Positions 47,956-55,871 of a stretch of 64,000 bases of DNA are shown here, in pieces. Source of the stretch: a virus. The DNA lies in the IMG/VR virus record IMGVR_UViG_3300046642_000603, positions 1 to 64,000 of that record; one strand, 5' to 3'. Under the pieces are notes generated by a model. That model made no database searches. It saw only the letters and a program-made list of their open reading frames with translations, and was not told where the DNA came from. Position 1 is the first letter of the stretch. Each line of letters begins with the position of its first letter. The position numbers were made by a program, and so were the translations under genes.

Positions 47956-47996
47956 CGTCCTGTCACCAACCACCCCGCCCGAATAAGGAGCGAACC

Positions 47997-48419
47997 ATGG
48001 TCGAGGCCACCACCCCCGAGCCGACGTTCACCGCCCAGCTCACCCGCGCACAGGTCACCGCCCTCCTGATCGACGGCAACGCCGTCCACTTCCCCGGCCT
48101 GGACAGCTCGGACTCCACGGTCAAGTTCTTCGCCGAGCTGAAGGACTGGTACCTGGAGAACAAGACCGACACGGCCCCCGCGTACTGGGCGCAGGTCAAG
48201 GGCCGCCACGAGGGCGCCGGGTGGTACACGGTCGGATCCTCCGAGAAGGATGGCCACGACGCCGCCTGGGGCGAACTGACCAACGAGATGCAGCGCCGGG
48301 GCCTGCGCTACGGCGAGCTGGCCGCGCACATCGCCGACATGGAGAACGGTCACGAGCTGGGCGCCGAGGACGGCACAATGTTCCGCATCCTCAAGCCCGG
48401 CCAGGAGATCACCCAGTGA
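47997..48419 (+). CDS. Unknown protein
   Basis: A 140-residue soluble protein with Trp/Tyr-rich middle (KDWYLENKTDTAPAYWAQVKGR). Own promoter. Overlaps the next GTG by 4 bases. Confidence 0.68.
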   Translation: MVEATTPEPTFTAQLTRAQVTALLIDGNAVHFPGLDSSDSTVKFFAELKDWYLENKTDTAPAYWAQVKGRHEGAGWYTVGSSEKDGHDAAWGELTNEMQRRGLRYGELAAHIADMENGHELGAEDGTMFRILKPGQEITQ

Positions 48420-48877
48420 GTACACCCCCCATGGTCTGCCAGACCTGCAAGCGCCCCCTGGAGCGCCACATCGAGAAGGGGACGGGGGAGGAGTCCTGGC
48501 AGCACCACGAACAGGACTCCCTCTCCGGGCACAAGGCAATTCCCGTGGAACCCGAGGGCGGAAAAGTCCACGGCCGCTGCGACTTCTGCAACCAGGATCT
48601 GGGAGCGGAAAAGTTCCTCCTGCCGGTGGCGGATTTCGTGGCGGGACGGCATCCGGTCAGCGGCAAGATGCAGGGCTACGAGGGCGACTGGATGGCCTGC
48701 GGAATCTGCGCCGCGCTGATCGACACCAACCAGTGGTCGGCGCTGCTGCGCAGGGTCCAGCACTCCTGGGAGAAGGACCACGGGATGCCCGCCCCGCAGG
48801 ACAAGAAGACCGGCTGGGCCCACCTGTACCGGCTGCTGCGGCGCAACATCACCGGAGCGCTCCGCCCGGCCGAGTAG
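48416..48877 (+). CDS. Multi-CxxC zinc-ribbon protein
   Basis: A 153-residue GTG-start protein with three cysteine pairs: CQTCKRP, CDFCNQD and CGICAAL. Two of them could form a zinc ribbon. C-terminal basic helix (HLYRLLRRNITGAL). Function unknown. Confidence 0.7.
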   Translation: MSTPPMVCQTCKRPLERHIEKGTGEESWQHHEQDSLSGHKAIPVEPEGGKVHGRCDFCNQDLGAEKFLLPVADFVAGRHPVSGKMQGYEGDWMACGICAALIDTNQWSALLRRVQHSWEKDHGMPAPQDKKTGWAHLYRLLRRNITGALRPAE

Positions 48878-48890
48878 GCCCGGGACATGA

Positions 48891-48932
48891 CGAAGGCCCC
48901 CACCGAATCGAGCTGGCCGGTGGGGGCCTTCG
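48891..48932 (+). terminator. Strong intrinsic terminator
   Basis: Perfect 15-bp stem CGAAGGCCCCCACCG / CGGTGGGGGCCTTCG with a 12-base loop ending GCTGGC. The core is repeated at 50725-50758. Confidence 0.88.
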
Positions 48933-48972
48933 GTGTCCATGAGAACACGCGAAAGCTGCTGAGGCAAACGGG

Positions 48973-49001
48973 TAGACAACGGCTTCCAGAAGCCGTAATC
49001 T
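48973..49001 (+). promoter_or_regulatory. Promoter with internal palindromic operator
   Basis: TAGACA (48973-48978), 17-base spacer that is the inverted repeat ACGGCTTC-CA-GAAGCCGT, TAATCT (48996-49001). Leader motif copy 6 (49011-49035) follows. Confidence 0.75.
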
Positions 49002-49040
49002 CATGCGAGTCAACAACCCGCCCCGCATCAGGAGGCCCGC

Positions 49041-50708
49041 ATGTCCGCGCGAATCGACAGCTACCAGCTCGCCACCACCCTCGCGAAGATCGAGAAGATC
49101 AACGACCGCGCGGCCAAGCGGGGCCTGTCCGGCCGCCTGGACCTGGACGTGACCGAGGTCGAGGTGAAGACCAAGGACGACCTGGGCTTCGAGGTCGTCG
49201 AGATCCTGTACGACGTCTTCTTCACGGGCGAGGCGCCCAAGCACAACGGCTGGACCTTCCTCGCCACCCTGGACTGGGACGAGAACGCCGGTCTCATCGT
49301 GCGCACCGCGCCCGGCGTCCACTCCGTCGACCGCGAGGCCGTCCGCGAGGGCGTCTGCGACCACTGCAAGAAGATCCGCACCCGCCGCGAGACCTTCCTC
49401 GTCAAGCACGAGGAGACCGGCGAGGAGAAGCAGATCGGCCGCTCCTGCATCAAGGACTTCCTCGGCTGGGACACCACCGTCGCCTGGCCCACCAGCCCCG
49501 CCGACGACGACGAGGAGAAGGAGTTCTACGGCATGGGCGGCGGGGACCGCGACGTGTCCACCGAGACCGTCCTCGCCTACGCCTGGGCCTGCGTCAAGGC
49601 GTTCGGTTTCGTCCGCAGCCAGGACTACCACGCCACCCCCACCGTGCGGCTCGTGCGCAACGCGCTCTCCCCCTCCCGCGCCAAGCGTGACCGGGAGTTC
49701 GCCGACAAGATGGCGCCGCTGGCCGGGGAGGCCAAGGGCAAGGCCGCCGAGATCCGCGCGTTCATCCTCTCCGACGACTTCTCCGGCACCTCGGAGTACG
49801 TCACCAACCTGAAGGCCATCGCGGGCGCCAAGATGGTCTCCTCGCGCAACTTCGGCATCCTCGTCTCCGCCCCGCAGGCGTGGGCCCGCTTCAACGAGCA
49901 GACCCTCATCCGCAAGCAGCGCGAGGGCAAGCCGTCCGAGTGGATCGGCACCGCGCCCGACAAGGCCGCCGGGGTCAAGGGCTCGCGTATCACCTTCACC
50001 GGCATCGTGGAGTCCATCCGCTACATCGACAGCGTGTACGGCTCGACCACCCTCTACCAGGTGCGCGCCGAGGACTCCGGCGTCGTCGTGAAGTGGTTCG
50101 CCTCCAGCCACGCGCTGGGCGAGGACACGGGCGTGCGCGTCACCCTCCGGGGCACCGTCAAGGCGCACGACGAGTACAAGGGCACCAAGGCCACCGTCCT
50201 CACCCGCTGCACCCTCGTCGAGGACCACGTGACCGAGCCGAAGCCGTACGAGATCGACGCGGTCAAGAAGGCCCGCACCCCGCGCAAGAAGGCCGCTGCG
50301 GCTCCCGTCGAGGAGACCCCGGCCCCTGCGCCCGTCGTCGAGGAGATCGCCCCGGAAATCGCCGAGGAGACCCCGCAGAACACCGAGTCGGATTCTGTCG
50401 CGGACACCACGGCGAACGACGACCAGAATCGCCTGGCGTACTACGCGGGCGGGGCGGACGGATTCGCCCGCTCGATCGCCGAGAACACCGAGGAGGAATC
50501 CCGGTTCCGCGCCCGGATGGATTCCCGTCAGATGTGGGTCCGGCTCGGTGAGGACGTCGAGCTGATGTCCATGGCGGATGCCTTCGACCTGATGGCCCAG
50601 GCATACGCCGATGGCGCCGAGTGGGTCGACGGGGTCGGCATCGACGCCGCCAACTGGGACGGCCTGCTGCTGGCCATCGGCCAGGCCGCCGAGGCCGCCA
50701 CCGTCTGA
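49041..50708 (+). CDS. Large unknown protein with zinc-knuckle and OB-like region
   Basis: A 555-residue protein. CDHCKKIRTRRETFLVKHEE then GRSCIKDFLG (residues ~107-135) gives three Cys plus further ligands. Residues ~310-400 (SRITFTGIVESIRYID, TTLYQVRAEDSGVVVKWFAS, RVTLRGTVKAHDEYKG) look like a beta-barrel OB fold, often nucleic-acid binding. A Pro/Glu linker (~420-455) leads to a C-terminal helical domain. The 49.0 kb promoter drives it alone. Function unknown. Confidence 0.75.
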   Translation: MSARIDSYQLATTLAKIEKINDRAAKRGLSGRLDLDVTEVEVKTKDDLGFEVVEILYDVFFTGEAPKHNGWTFLATLDWDENAGLIVRTAPGVHSVDREAVREGVCDHCKKIRTRRETFLVKHEETGEEKQIGRSCIKDFLGWDTTVAWPTSPADDDEEKEFYGMGGGDRDVSTETVLAYAWACVKAFGFVRSQDYHATPTVRLVRNALSPSRAKRDREFADKMAPLAGEAKGKAAEIRAFILSDDFSGTSEYVTNLKAIAGAKMVSSRNFGILVSAPQAWARFNEQTLIRKQREGKPSEWIGTAPDKAAGVKGSRITFTGIVESIRYIDSVYGSTTLYQVRAEDSGVVVKWFASSHALGEDTGVRVTLRGTVKAHDEYKGTKATVLTRCTLVEDHVTEPKPYEIDAVKKARTPRKKAAAAPVEETPAPAPVVEEIAPEIAEETPQNTESDSVADTTANDDQNRLAYYAGGADGFARSIAENTEEESRFRARMDSRQMWVRLGEDVELMSMADAFDLMAQAYADGAEWVDGVGIDAANWDGLLLAIGQAAEAATV

Positions 50709-50724
50709 CCCCGGGCATGCAAAA

Positions 50725-50758
50725 GGCCCCCACCGCGTCCCGCTGGCCGGTGGGGGCC
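50725..50758 (+). terminator. Intrinsic terminator, repeat of the 48.9 kb one
   Basis: Perfect 11-bp stem GGCCCCCACCG / CGGTGGGGGCC with a loop ending GCTGGC, the same core as at 48891-48932. Confidence 0.85.
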
Positions 50759-50849
50759 CTGTTGTGTCCGGCCCCCAGGAGAACACACCCCCGCCGGGGC
50801 CGCTGGTCACAGCTTCATAACGTCTTGTAAATCCATGTGCTCAAAGGGC

Positions 50850-50878
50850 TTGACAAGGGGTTCCCCCTACGGAAAAGT
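50850..50878 (+). promoter_or_regulatory. Probable promoter
   Basis: TTGACA (50850-50855) followed by AGGGGTTCCCC palindrome; at 17 bases lies only AAAAGT (50873-50878). Strong -35, weak -10. Upstream of ATG 50916. Confidence 0.55.
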
Positions 50879-50915
50879 CAGCGCTCCCACCACACACGTA
50901 CGAAGGAGCGACACC

Positions 50916-52067
50916 ATGGACACGATCTCCGGTTACAAGCTGGCGCAGGTCGGCAAGGGCAAGACCGCGCACTACAGCACCGGCAACGACGAGACCGTCT
51001 GCGGGCGCCTGGTCACCACCTACGTCAGCTTCGGCGACGCGGCCAACATGCCGGGCGGCTTCTGCTCCCGCTGCTCCCGCTACGTCGACACGCACGGCGA
51101 CTACCAGGGTTACGACGCGGAGACCGGCGCCCGCTTCCTGTCCATCACGAACCCGCGCCCGGAGGCGGTCGACCTGACCGGCCACTACGAGCCCAACGAG
51201 CCCGGCGCCCGCACCCTGCGCGACGCCCGCCCGCTGCACATCGACGGCAAGCGCGTGACGGTGTCCATCGAGGGCGACCAGCTTTACCTGTACGTCGGCA
51301 CCACGTGGCTTTACAGCGGCCCCATCCCGGCGGAGATCAAGACCCGCGCCGACGTGAACCCCTGGGCCGCCCGCACCGCGCTGGCCGACCCCGCCAAGTG
51401 GGCCCAGGTGGGCGCCCGCATCTCCACCAGCCTCGGCCGTGGCACGGTCACCGGCCGCACCATCTGGGACGACGGCACGTACGCCGTGGTCTACCGCGCC
51501 GACAAGCGCGACGGTGACGACTGGGTGATCACGGCCGGTTCCGAGCACCTGGGCCGACTGTGCGTCATGTGCGACACCATCGGCGACTCGGACGACGACC
51601 CGGAGTACCCCGCCCGGTTCTCGCGGTTCGGCGCCTACCTGTGCGGCTTCTGCGCCCACGCCTACACCGGCCGCTACGTGGCCCGCATGATGCCGGGCCG
51701 TCCCGAGGACGGCTGGGCGATCTTCGACCGTGAGCTGATCATGTGGACGACCCTCCGCATGACCGAGGACGACGCCAACGCCCGCGCCGAGGAGCTGAAC
51801 GCGCGCCAGGAGCCCCAGGAAGCCCCCCAGGGCGGCCGCGCGTCGCTGTCCGGCCTCCCGCTGCCCGTGGTGACCGTTGCGGAGGCCCTGGAGCTGCTGA
51901 AGCCCGTTGCGTACACCCCCGCGCCGACGTCGGTCTACGTGACGACCGAGGGCGGCGAGCGCATCGAGTACGCGCACGTCCCGAGCGGCGACCTGGACCG
52001 CGTCGCGCACTTCCTGGACGCCGCCCGCGCCGTCCCCGCGTTCCGGGACGTGTCCACCACCCGCTAG
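50916..52067 (+). CDS. Unknown protein with several CxxC pairs
   Basis: A 383-residue protein; ATG 50916 is chosen because AAGGAG precedes it. Cysteine pairs occur at FCSRCSRY, LCVMCDTIG and LCGFCAHAY, two of which flank a short acidic loop and likely hold zinc. N-terminal part is beta-rich (ARPLHIDGKRVTVSIEGDQ). C-terminal helix includes FDRELIMWTTLRMTEDDANA. No family recognised. Confidence 0.7.
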   Translation: MDTISGYKLAQVGKGKTAHYSTGNDETVCGRLVTTYVSFGDAANMPGGFCSRCSRYVDTHGDYQGYDAETGARFLSITNPRPEAVDLTGHYEPNEPGARTLRDARPLHIDGKRVTVSIEGDQLYLYVGTTWLYSGPIPAEIKTRADVNPWAARTALADPAKWAQVGARISTSLGRGTVTGRTIWDDGTYAVVYRADKRDGDDWVITAGSEHLGRLCVMCDTIGDSDDDPEYPARFSRFGAYLCGFCAHAYTGRYVARMMPGRPEDGWAIFDRELIMWTTLRMTEDDANARAEELNARQEPQEAPQGGRASLSGLPLPVVTVAEALELLKPVAYTPAPTSVYVTTEGGERIEYAHVPSGDLDRVAHFLDAARAVPAFRDVSTTR

Positions 52068-52117
52068 CCCTGGGTCACAACTCTATAAAGACTTGTCCAC
52101 TGATCCCCGAAACTGGC

Positions 52118-52145
52118 TTTACAAGTCGTAATCGGGGGCTAGTGT
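52118..52145 (+). promoter_or_regulatory. Promoter
   Basis: TTTACA (52118-52123), 16-base spacer with GTCGTAATC, TAGTGT (52140-52145). Leader motif copy 7 (52163-52184) follows. Confidence 0.75.
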
Positions 52146-52190
52146 GAGCACACAACAACACACCAACCGCCCCGCAACAGGAGGCCCCCA

Positions 52191-52934
52191 ATGCGTACCG
52201 CCAACGTCCCCGCCCTGACCGTCTCGCCCATCCGCGCCATCGTCGAGGGCTCGCGCAACTTCTGCGCCAAGGCCGGACTGTCCACCCGCGACCACTGGGA
52301 CTACTCCCGCGTCATCGTCGCCCCCTCGGCCGTCGAGAAGATCGCCGCCGCGTACGGGGAACTGCCGTTCATCGACAACGCCGCCCCGGCCGCCTGGCGC
52401 GCCATGGCCGAGGGCGTCAAGCGGCAGTACGAGTTCATGACCGCCCCCGCGTCGCGTGGCGGCCTCGGCATCGCCGTGAGCGTCGAGGACGCCGACCCCT
52501 ACGACATGGACAAGCAGGGCACCCGCGCGTTCTTCGAGGACGTCCGCAACGGCCGCATGCGCATCCTGGCGACGGCCGCCACGGGCGGGCACTTCTTCTT
52601 CGACGACGACACGAACGACATGTTCCGCGCCGTGCACGACGTGTTCGGCCACTGCGGCACCGGGCGCGGCGTCGACCGCCACGGCGAGGAGGCCGCGTTC
52701 CGTAAGCACTCCCTGATGTTCTCCCCCCTCGCCCGCAAGGCGCTGGCCACGGAGACCCGCGCGCAGAATCACGCGATGATCGCCGCCGGGGGCGTCTTCC
52801 AGACGCAGAAGGTCGCCGTAATGCCGCACTGGGCCCGCCAGTTCGAGGCGGTCCGCCCGGCCTCGCTCGCGGAGTACCGCGCCACGTTCAAGCAGGCGCA
52901 GAAGATGCACGCCGCGCAGGGCCTCGCCGAGTAG
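52191..52934 (+). CDS. Putative metalloenzyme with HDxFGH motif
   Basis: A 247-residue protein. Residues ~140-200 read NDMFRAVHDVFGHCGTGRGV ... HGEEAAFRKHSLMFSPLARKALATETRAQNHA. The H-D-x-F-G-H plus later Glu and His are arranged like a mononuclear metal site; the HD-x-x-GH part recalls aromatic amino acid hydroxylases, though overall similarity was not testable. The N-terminus is alpha/beta. I recall similar proteins in other actinophages but no proven function. Confidence 0.65.
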   Translation: MRTANVPALTVSPIRAIVEGSRNFCAKAGLSTRDHWDYSRVIVAPSAVEKIAAAYGELPFIDNAAPAAWRAMAEGVKRQYEFMTAPASRGGLGIAVSVEDADPYDMDKQGTRAFFEDVRNGRMRILATAATGGHFFFDDDTNDMFRAVHDVFGHCGTGRGVDRHGEEAAFRKHSLMFSPLARKALATETRAQNHAMIAAGGVFQTQKVAVMPHWARQFEAVRPASLAEYRATFKQAQKMHAAQGLAE

Positions 52935-52951
52935 CACCCGCCCCACACCAC

Positions 52952-52978
52952 GGGGGCCGGGGAAGCGCTCCGGCCCCC
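52952..52978 (+). terminator. Intrinsic terminator
   Basis: 9-bp GC stem GGGGGCCGG / CCGGCCCCC with a 9-base loop. No T-run. Confidence 0.65.
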
Positions 52979-52998
52979 TCCCACTCACCCCAGGGAGG

Positions 52999-53007
52999 CC
53001 CCCCCCC
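52999..53007 (+). repeat. C9 homopolymer between ribosome-binding site and start
   Basis: Nine consecutive C bases are the entire spacer between GGGAGG (52993-52998) and the ATG at 53008. Slippage here would change ribosome-binding-site spacing. Confidence 0.8.
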
Positions 53008-53439
53008 ATGCTCCGCACCGTCTACGGCTGCCCGACCACCACGCCCCACCCCGCCCACGACTGGACGGCCGCCCGCTTCGGCCGCGTCTCCTGTGACGGT
53101 CTGGAGCCCGTCCCCGCCACCCTCGCGCAGGACCTGACCGCCCGGTTCCCCGGCGTCCGCGTCTCCCTGGAAACGAACGGTGCAGGGTTCGTGATCCTGT
53201 CCGTTCTGATCGTCCCCAAGGGGGAGCGCAACAACGGCTCCGGCTCGGCCGTCATGGGCGAACTGACCGCCTACGCCGACGCGCACGGCCTGCCCCTGGC
53301 CACCACCCCTAGCCCCGACTTTGGCGGGAGCGTCCGGCGCCTCACCGCCTTTTACCGCCGGTTTGGGTTCGCGCCCAACAAGGGACGCGCCCGCGACTAC
53401 GGCACGCAGGAAACCATGATCCGCCGCCCCCAGCACTGA
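53008..53439 (+). CDS. GNAT-family acetyltransferase-like protein
   Basis: A 143-residue protein. FVILSVLIVPKGERNNGSGS then AVMGELTAYADAHG fits GNAT motif A (acetyl-CoA binding, R/Q-x-x-G-x-G/A), and LTAFYRRFGFAPNKGRARDY fits motif B with the typical F-Y-x-x-x-G-F. Likely a small N-acetyltransferase; substrate unknown. The C9 tract may tune its expression. Confidence 0.8.
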   Translation: MLRTVYGCPTTTPHPAHDWTAARFGRVSCDGLEPVPATLAQDLTARFPGVRVSLETNGAGFVILSVLIVPKGERNNGSGSAVMGELTAYADAHGLPLATTPSPDFGGSVRRLTAFYRRFGFAPNKGRARDYGTQETMIRRPQH

Positions 53440-53440
53440 C

Positions 53441-53466
53441 CAACCAACCCGCCCCACATCAGGAGG
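53441..53466 (+). repeat. Shared leader motif copy 8
   Basis: CAACCAACCCGCCCC then CATCAGGAGG, directly after the previous stop and before ATG 53476. Confidence 0.68.
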
Positions 53467-53475
53467 ACAACCCCC

Positions 53476-53991
53476 ATGCGCATCACGCACACCACCGCCG
53501 CCATGGTCGCCGCCCACCTCGGCGCCCTCACCCATGAGCGCGTGTCCGTCCAGGTCGGCACCGGCCGCGACGGTCACGGGTACCGCGTCACCGTCTCCGC
53601 CTCCCCGCTGGCGCGACAGCTCACGTGGGATTCCGCGCGCAACGAAGGACGCCAGGCCGTCGCGTACATGCTCGGCGCCGTGGACGCCTACACCGACGGG
53701 GAAGCCTTCGACCGTACGCCGTTCCTGGCCGACCTGCGCCGCGTCCTGGCATGGCGCCCCGAACTGGCCGACTCCCTGGAAATGGGCCGCGAGGATGGCA
53801 CCGCCGCCCGCCCCACCACCCCCGCGCCCCTCGGCGTCGGCGACGAATACACCGGCATTGCGACCAACGGTCACCGCATGGTCTACACCGTCGCCGGGTT
53901 CTACGAGGACGGCACGCCCCGCGCGGCCAACGGGAGCGCGTACCACGCCGACACCTGCCCGTGTGTGACCGAAGCTGAGACCGACTACTGA
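53476..53991 (+). CDS. Unknown protein
   Basis: A 171-residue protein. N-terminal alpha/beta segment (VSVQVGTGRDGHGYRVTVSAS) and a C-terminal beta segment with CPC near the end. Last + strand gene before the non-coding gap. Confidence 0.68.
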   Translation: MRITHTTAAMVAAHLGALTHERVSVQVGTGRDGHGYRVTVSASPLARQLTWDSARNEGRQAVAYMLGAVDAYTDGEAFDRTPFLADLRRVLAWRPELADSLEMGREDGTAARPTTPAPLGVGDEYTGIATNGHRMVYTVAGFYEDGTPRAANGSAYHADTCPCVTEAETDY

Positions 53992-54011
53992 CCGCCTGAA
54001 CGGCCCTACGC

Positions 54012-54048
54012 AGCCCCTCACCGCCCTTTCTCGGGCCGGTGGGGGGCT
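54012..54048 (+). terminator. Intrinsic terminator
   Basis: 12-bp stem AGCCCCTCACCG / CGGTGGGGGGCT (one wobble), then TCTTCG. Could serve genes converging from both sides. Confidence 0.75.
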
Positions 54049-54332
54049 TCTTCGTGTTCGCCTCCACCACGGGGATACAGGGCCACCCAGGTAATGCCGT
54101 GCTCCGAGTGCCACCGCTTCCCACGGCACACCGCGTGCAGTCCGTCCGTGCACATCTCACACCGCAGCACGCCCGCTGAGTGCTTCAACAGGCACCCGCG
54201 CCAGCCCGGCTGATATCGGGCCAGGGAGCGCCGTACAGAGCTGTTCAGGGCATGCGCTGCGGCGTCCACCGTGGGGAACTCTCCCCATGCCTGGCCGTAC
54301 CCCAACGCGCCCCAAGACATACCTACGCCCAT
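54018..54332 (-). CDS. Possible minus-strand small protein
   Basis: A 104-residue frame on the minus strand (alternative ATG four codons in). It contains LRCEMCTDGLHAVCRGKRWH, Cys-x-x-Cys plus Cys and His, and WVALYPRGGG. Cys/Trp-rich content is unlike a random shadow frame, and no + strand gene competes, but no clear ribosome-binding site is seen. Confidence 0.35.
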   Translation of the reverse strand: MGVGMSWGALGYGQAWGEFPTVDAAAHALNSSVRRSLARYQPGWRGCLLKHSAGVLRCEMCTDGLHAVCRGKRWHSEHGITWVALYPRGGGEHEEAPHRPEKGR

Positions 54333-54923
54333 ACGTCAAGGGTCCCACCATGCCGACCGCATGGCCAGGGATTCCGGGGCCGGGGGAAGGCTCCCCACTG
54401 CTGCTCTCCCTGGTAGACACAGCACTGACACACGTACGGCCATGCGGTCGCCAGGCTCACAGTCAATACGCCGTAACTCCCTGGCCCCCCTGGTTGTCGA
54501 GTTGCTACAGCGAACCCCACCCCTCCATATGTCGGGGCATATTTGCAGCAACGTAAATCAGCGAATTGGGGTAGTGGCCTCATGAATAACGCCGAATTGC
54601 CATGCATAATATGCGTCGATCCCAGGGGTTGACAGGCCCAAGGGGGTGTGTATGGGTGCTGGGAGTGGTGCAGGTCACACCAAAAGCAAGGGTGCAGATA
54701 CTGAAAGGAAGCGCGAGGCTTGATATTGCCCGGCTCAGGGGATTGACGGGCCGCGTGTCAATAGTGTAGGGCCAATGAATAAATATTCGACCCCCCTACC
54801 CTTAAGTGCAAATTTGCAGAAGCAAAGGGCCTAGACAGCCGCGCAGCGCACCGATTGTGGGAATCGGACAGTGTCACAGTGCCAGGGGAATTCGGGGAAT
54901 TGGGGGCACCGGGAACTGGGGGA
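54333..54923. other. Non-coding, AT-richer region with promoter-like and palindromic sequences
   Basis: No convincing gene on either strand. It holds TTGACAGGCC with TATGGG 16 bases on (54629-54656), TTGACGGGCC with TAGGGC 18 bases on (~54744-54773), the palindrome TGCAAATTTGCA (54807-54818) and several A/T-rich patches. It lies at a change in gene organisation. Confidence 0.6.
54807..54818. repeat. Palindrome TGCAAATTTGCA
   Basis: Perfect 12-bp palindrome in the non-coding region, nearly the same as the iteron-like repeats at 8313 and 8352. Confidence 0.7.
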
Positions 54924-55115
54924 TCAGGGCTTGCGGGGTTCGAGGAAGACGCCGTAGGGACGCTCCTCGTAGGTAGCGTTGCCGTACCTGCGGAGGGTGC
55001 CGTGCACCACGGCGTTGTAGCCCATGCGGCGGGCGGTGGTCGTCAGCTTCCGGGCTTCGTCGAGTGCAGCGGCTCGGGTGCCGCGCCACATGAGTGCATC
55101 ACGCAGGTTTCGCAT
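54924..55115 (-). CDS. Probable minus-strand small protein
   Basis: A 63-residue frame (starts MRNLRDALMWRGTRAAALDE) with a helical start and a YEERPYGVFLEPRKP end; composition looks protein-like. ATG lies 6 bases after a TTAAAT-like box on the minus strand with no ribosome-binding site, so it could be leaderless. Would be one of only two minus-strand genes. Confidence 0.45.
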   Translation of the reverse strand: MRNLRDALMWRGTRAAALDEARKLTTTARRMGYNAVVHGTLRRYGNATYEERPYGVFLEPRKP

Positions 55116-55173
55116 GTATTTAAGCTAAACGGACTCGGTGATTCCGGCAACGCAAACGAGTTGACCAAACAGC

Positions 55174-55202
55174 TTGACAGGGCGGAGTGTGACCCATAGA
55201 GT
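55174..55202 (+). promoter_or_regulatory. Consensus-like promoter
   Basis: TTGACA (55174-55179), 17-base spacer, TAGAGT (55197-55202), then AACCCGTAATTG. Starts the second small-gene block. Confidence 0.85.
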
Positions 55203-55238
55203 TAACCCGTAATTGAGAACGGCGGAAGGGGAGTTGAG

Positions 55239-55436
55239 ATGGCGCAGGGCAAGGTCACCACCGGCTACACGGTCGAGCCCCGCACGGTGGACGGCAAGCG
55301 CATCTTCGCGGTCATGCGGGAGTACGTGTACCGGGGCAGCCCGGGGTCGCAGTTGGTCACGATCTACGGGGACGAGGGCGTCGCCGACAGCATCAGCGCG
55401 ACGCTCAACGTGAACAAGGGATCGGAGTACCGATGA
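55239..55436 (+). CDS. Small unknown protein
   Basis: A 65-residue beta-rich protein (KVTTGYTVEPRTVDGKRIFA) behind GGGGAG. Overlaps the next ATG by 4 bases. Confidence 0.65.
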   Translation: MAQGKVTTGYTVEPRTVDGKRIFAVMREYVYRGSPGSQLVTIYGDEGVADSISATLNVNKGSEYR

Positions 55437-55819
55437 GTGACGCACGCGAGCGGTTGCTCGGAATGACGGTCGACCACGCGCACTCGGGCAGGGTTGCATC
55501 CCGCCGGTCGGAGGCCGAGTCGCTGCTGGACAAGGTGATCGCGGCGGAGGCGCGGAGCGCCGAGGTGTACGTCCTGGCCATGAGCGTGGGGCCGGAGGCT
55601 GTGAGCACCGACCTGGAACTGCTCAAGCGGACTGCCGAGAAGAAGGAGGAGTGGGCGGCCTCGGAGTTCGAGTGGCGGCGCGATCCGTACATCGGCTGGA
55701 CCGAGCGCCTGCAACTCCACTACGTCTCCAAGAGCACCGGCCGTTGGAACAAGAGCGGGCACTACATCGACAGGGTGAAGGTGCTGGAAAAGGCCGGGCA
55801 GGCGCAGAGCGCCGAGTAG
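55433..55819 (+). CDS. Unknown helical protein
   Basis: A 128-residue charged, mostly helical protein (RRSEAESLLDKVIAAEARSAEVYVLAM). No family recognised. Confidence 0.65.
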   Translation: MSDARERLLGMTVDHAHSGRVASRRSEAESLLDKVIAAEARSAEVYVLAMSVGPEAVSTDLELLKRTAEKKEEWAASEFEWRRDPYIGWTERLQLHYVSKSTGRWNKSGHYIDRVKVLEKAGQAQSAE

Positions 55820-55871
55820 GCTTACCGGCCCCAATTTCGATCATTTAAAAAGCGCGGGGAGGGTTTGGAAG

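Noticed and set aside
48849-50810. 653-codon minus-strand ORF at 49-51 kb
   Set aside because: Gly/Val-rich shadow that also spans two terminators.
54333-55238. tRNA or other structured RNA gene in the non-coding gap
   Set aside because: No cloverleaf with a T-arm GTTC consensus could be drawn by eye; only short palindromes are present.
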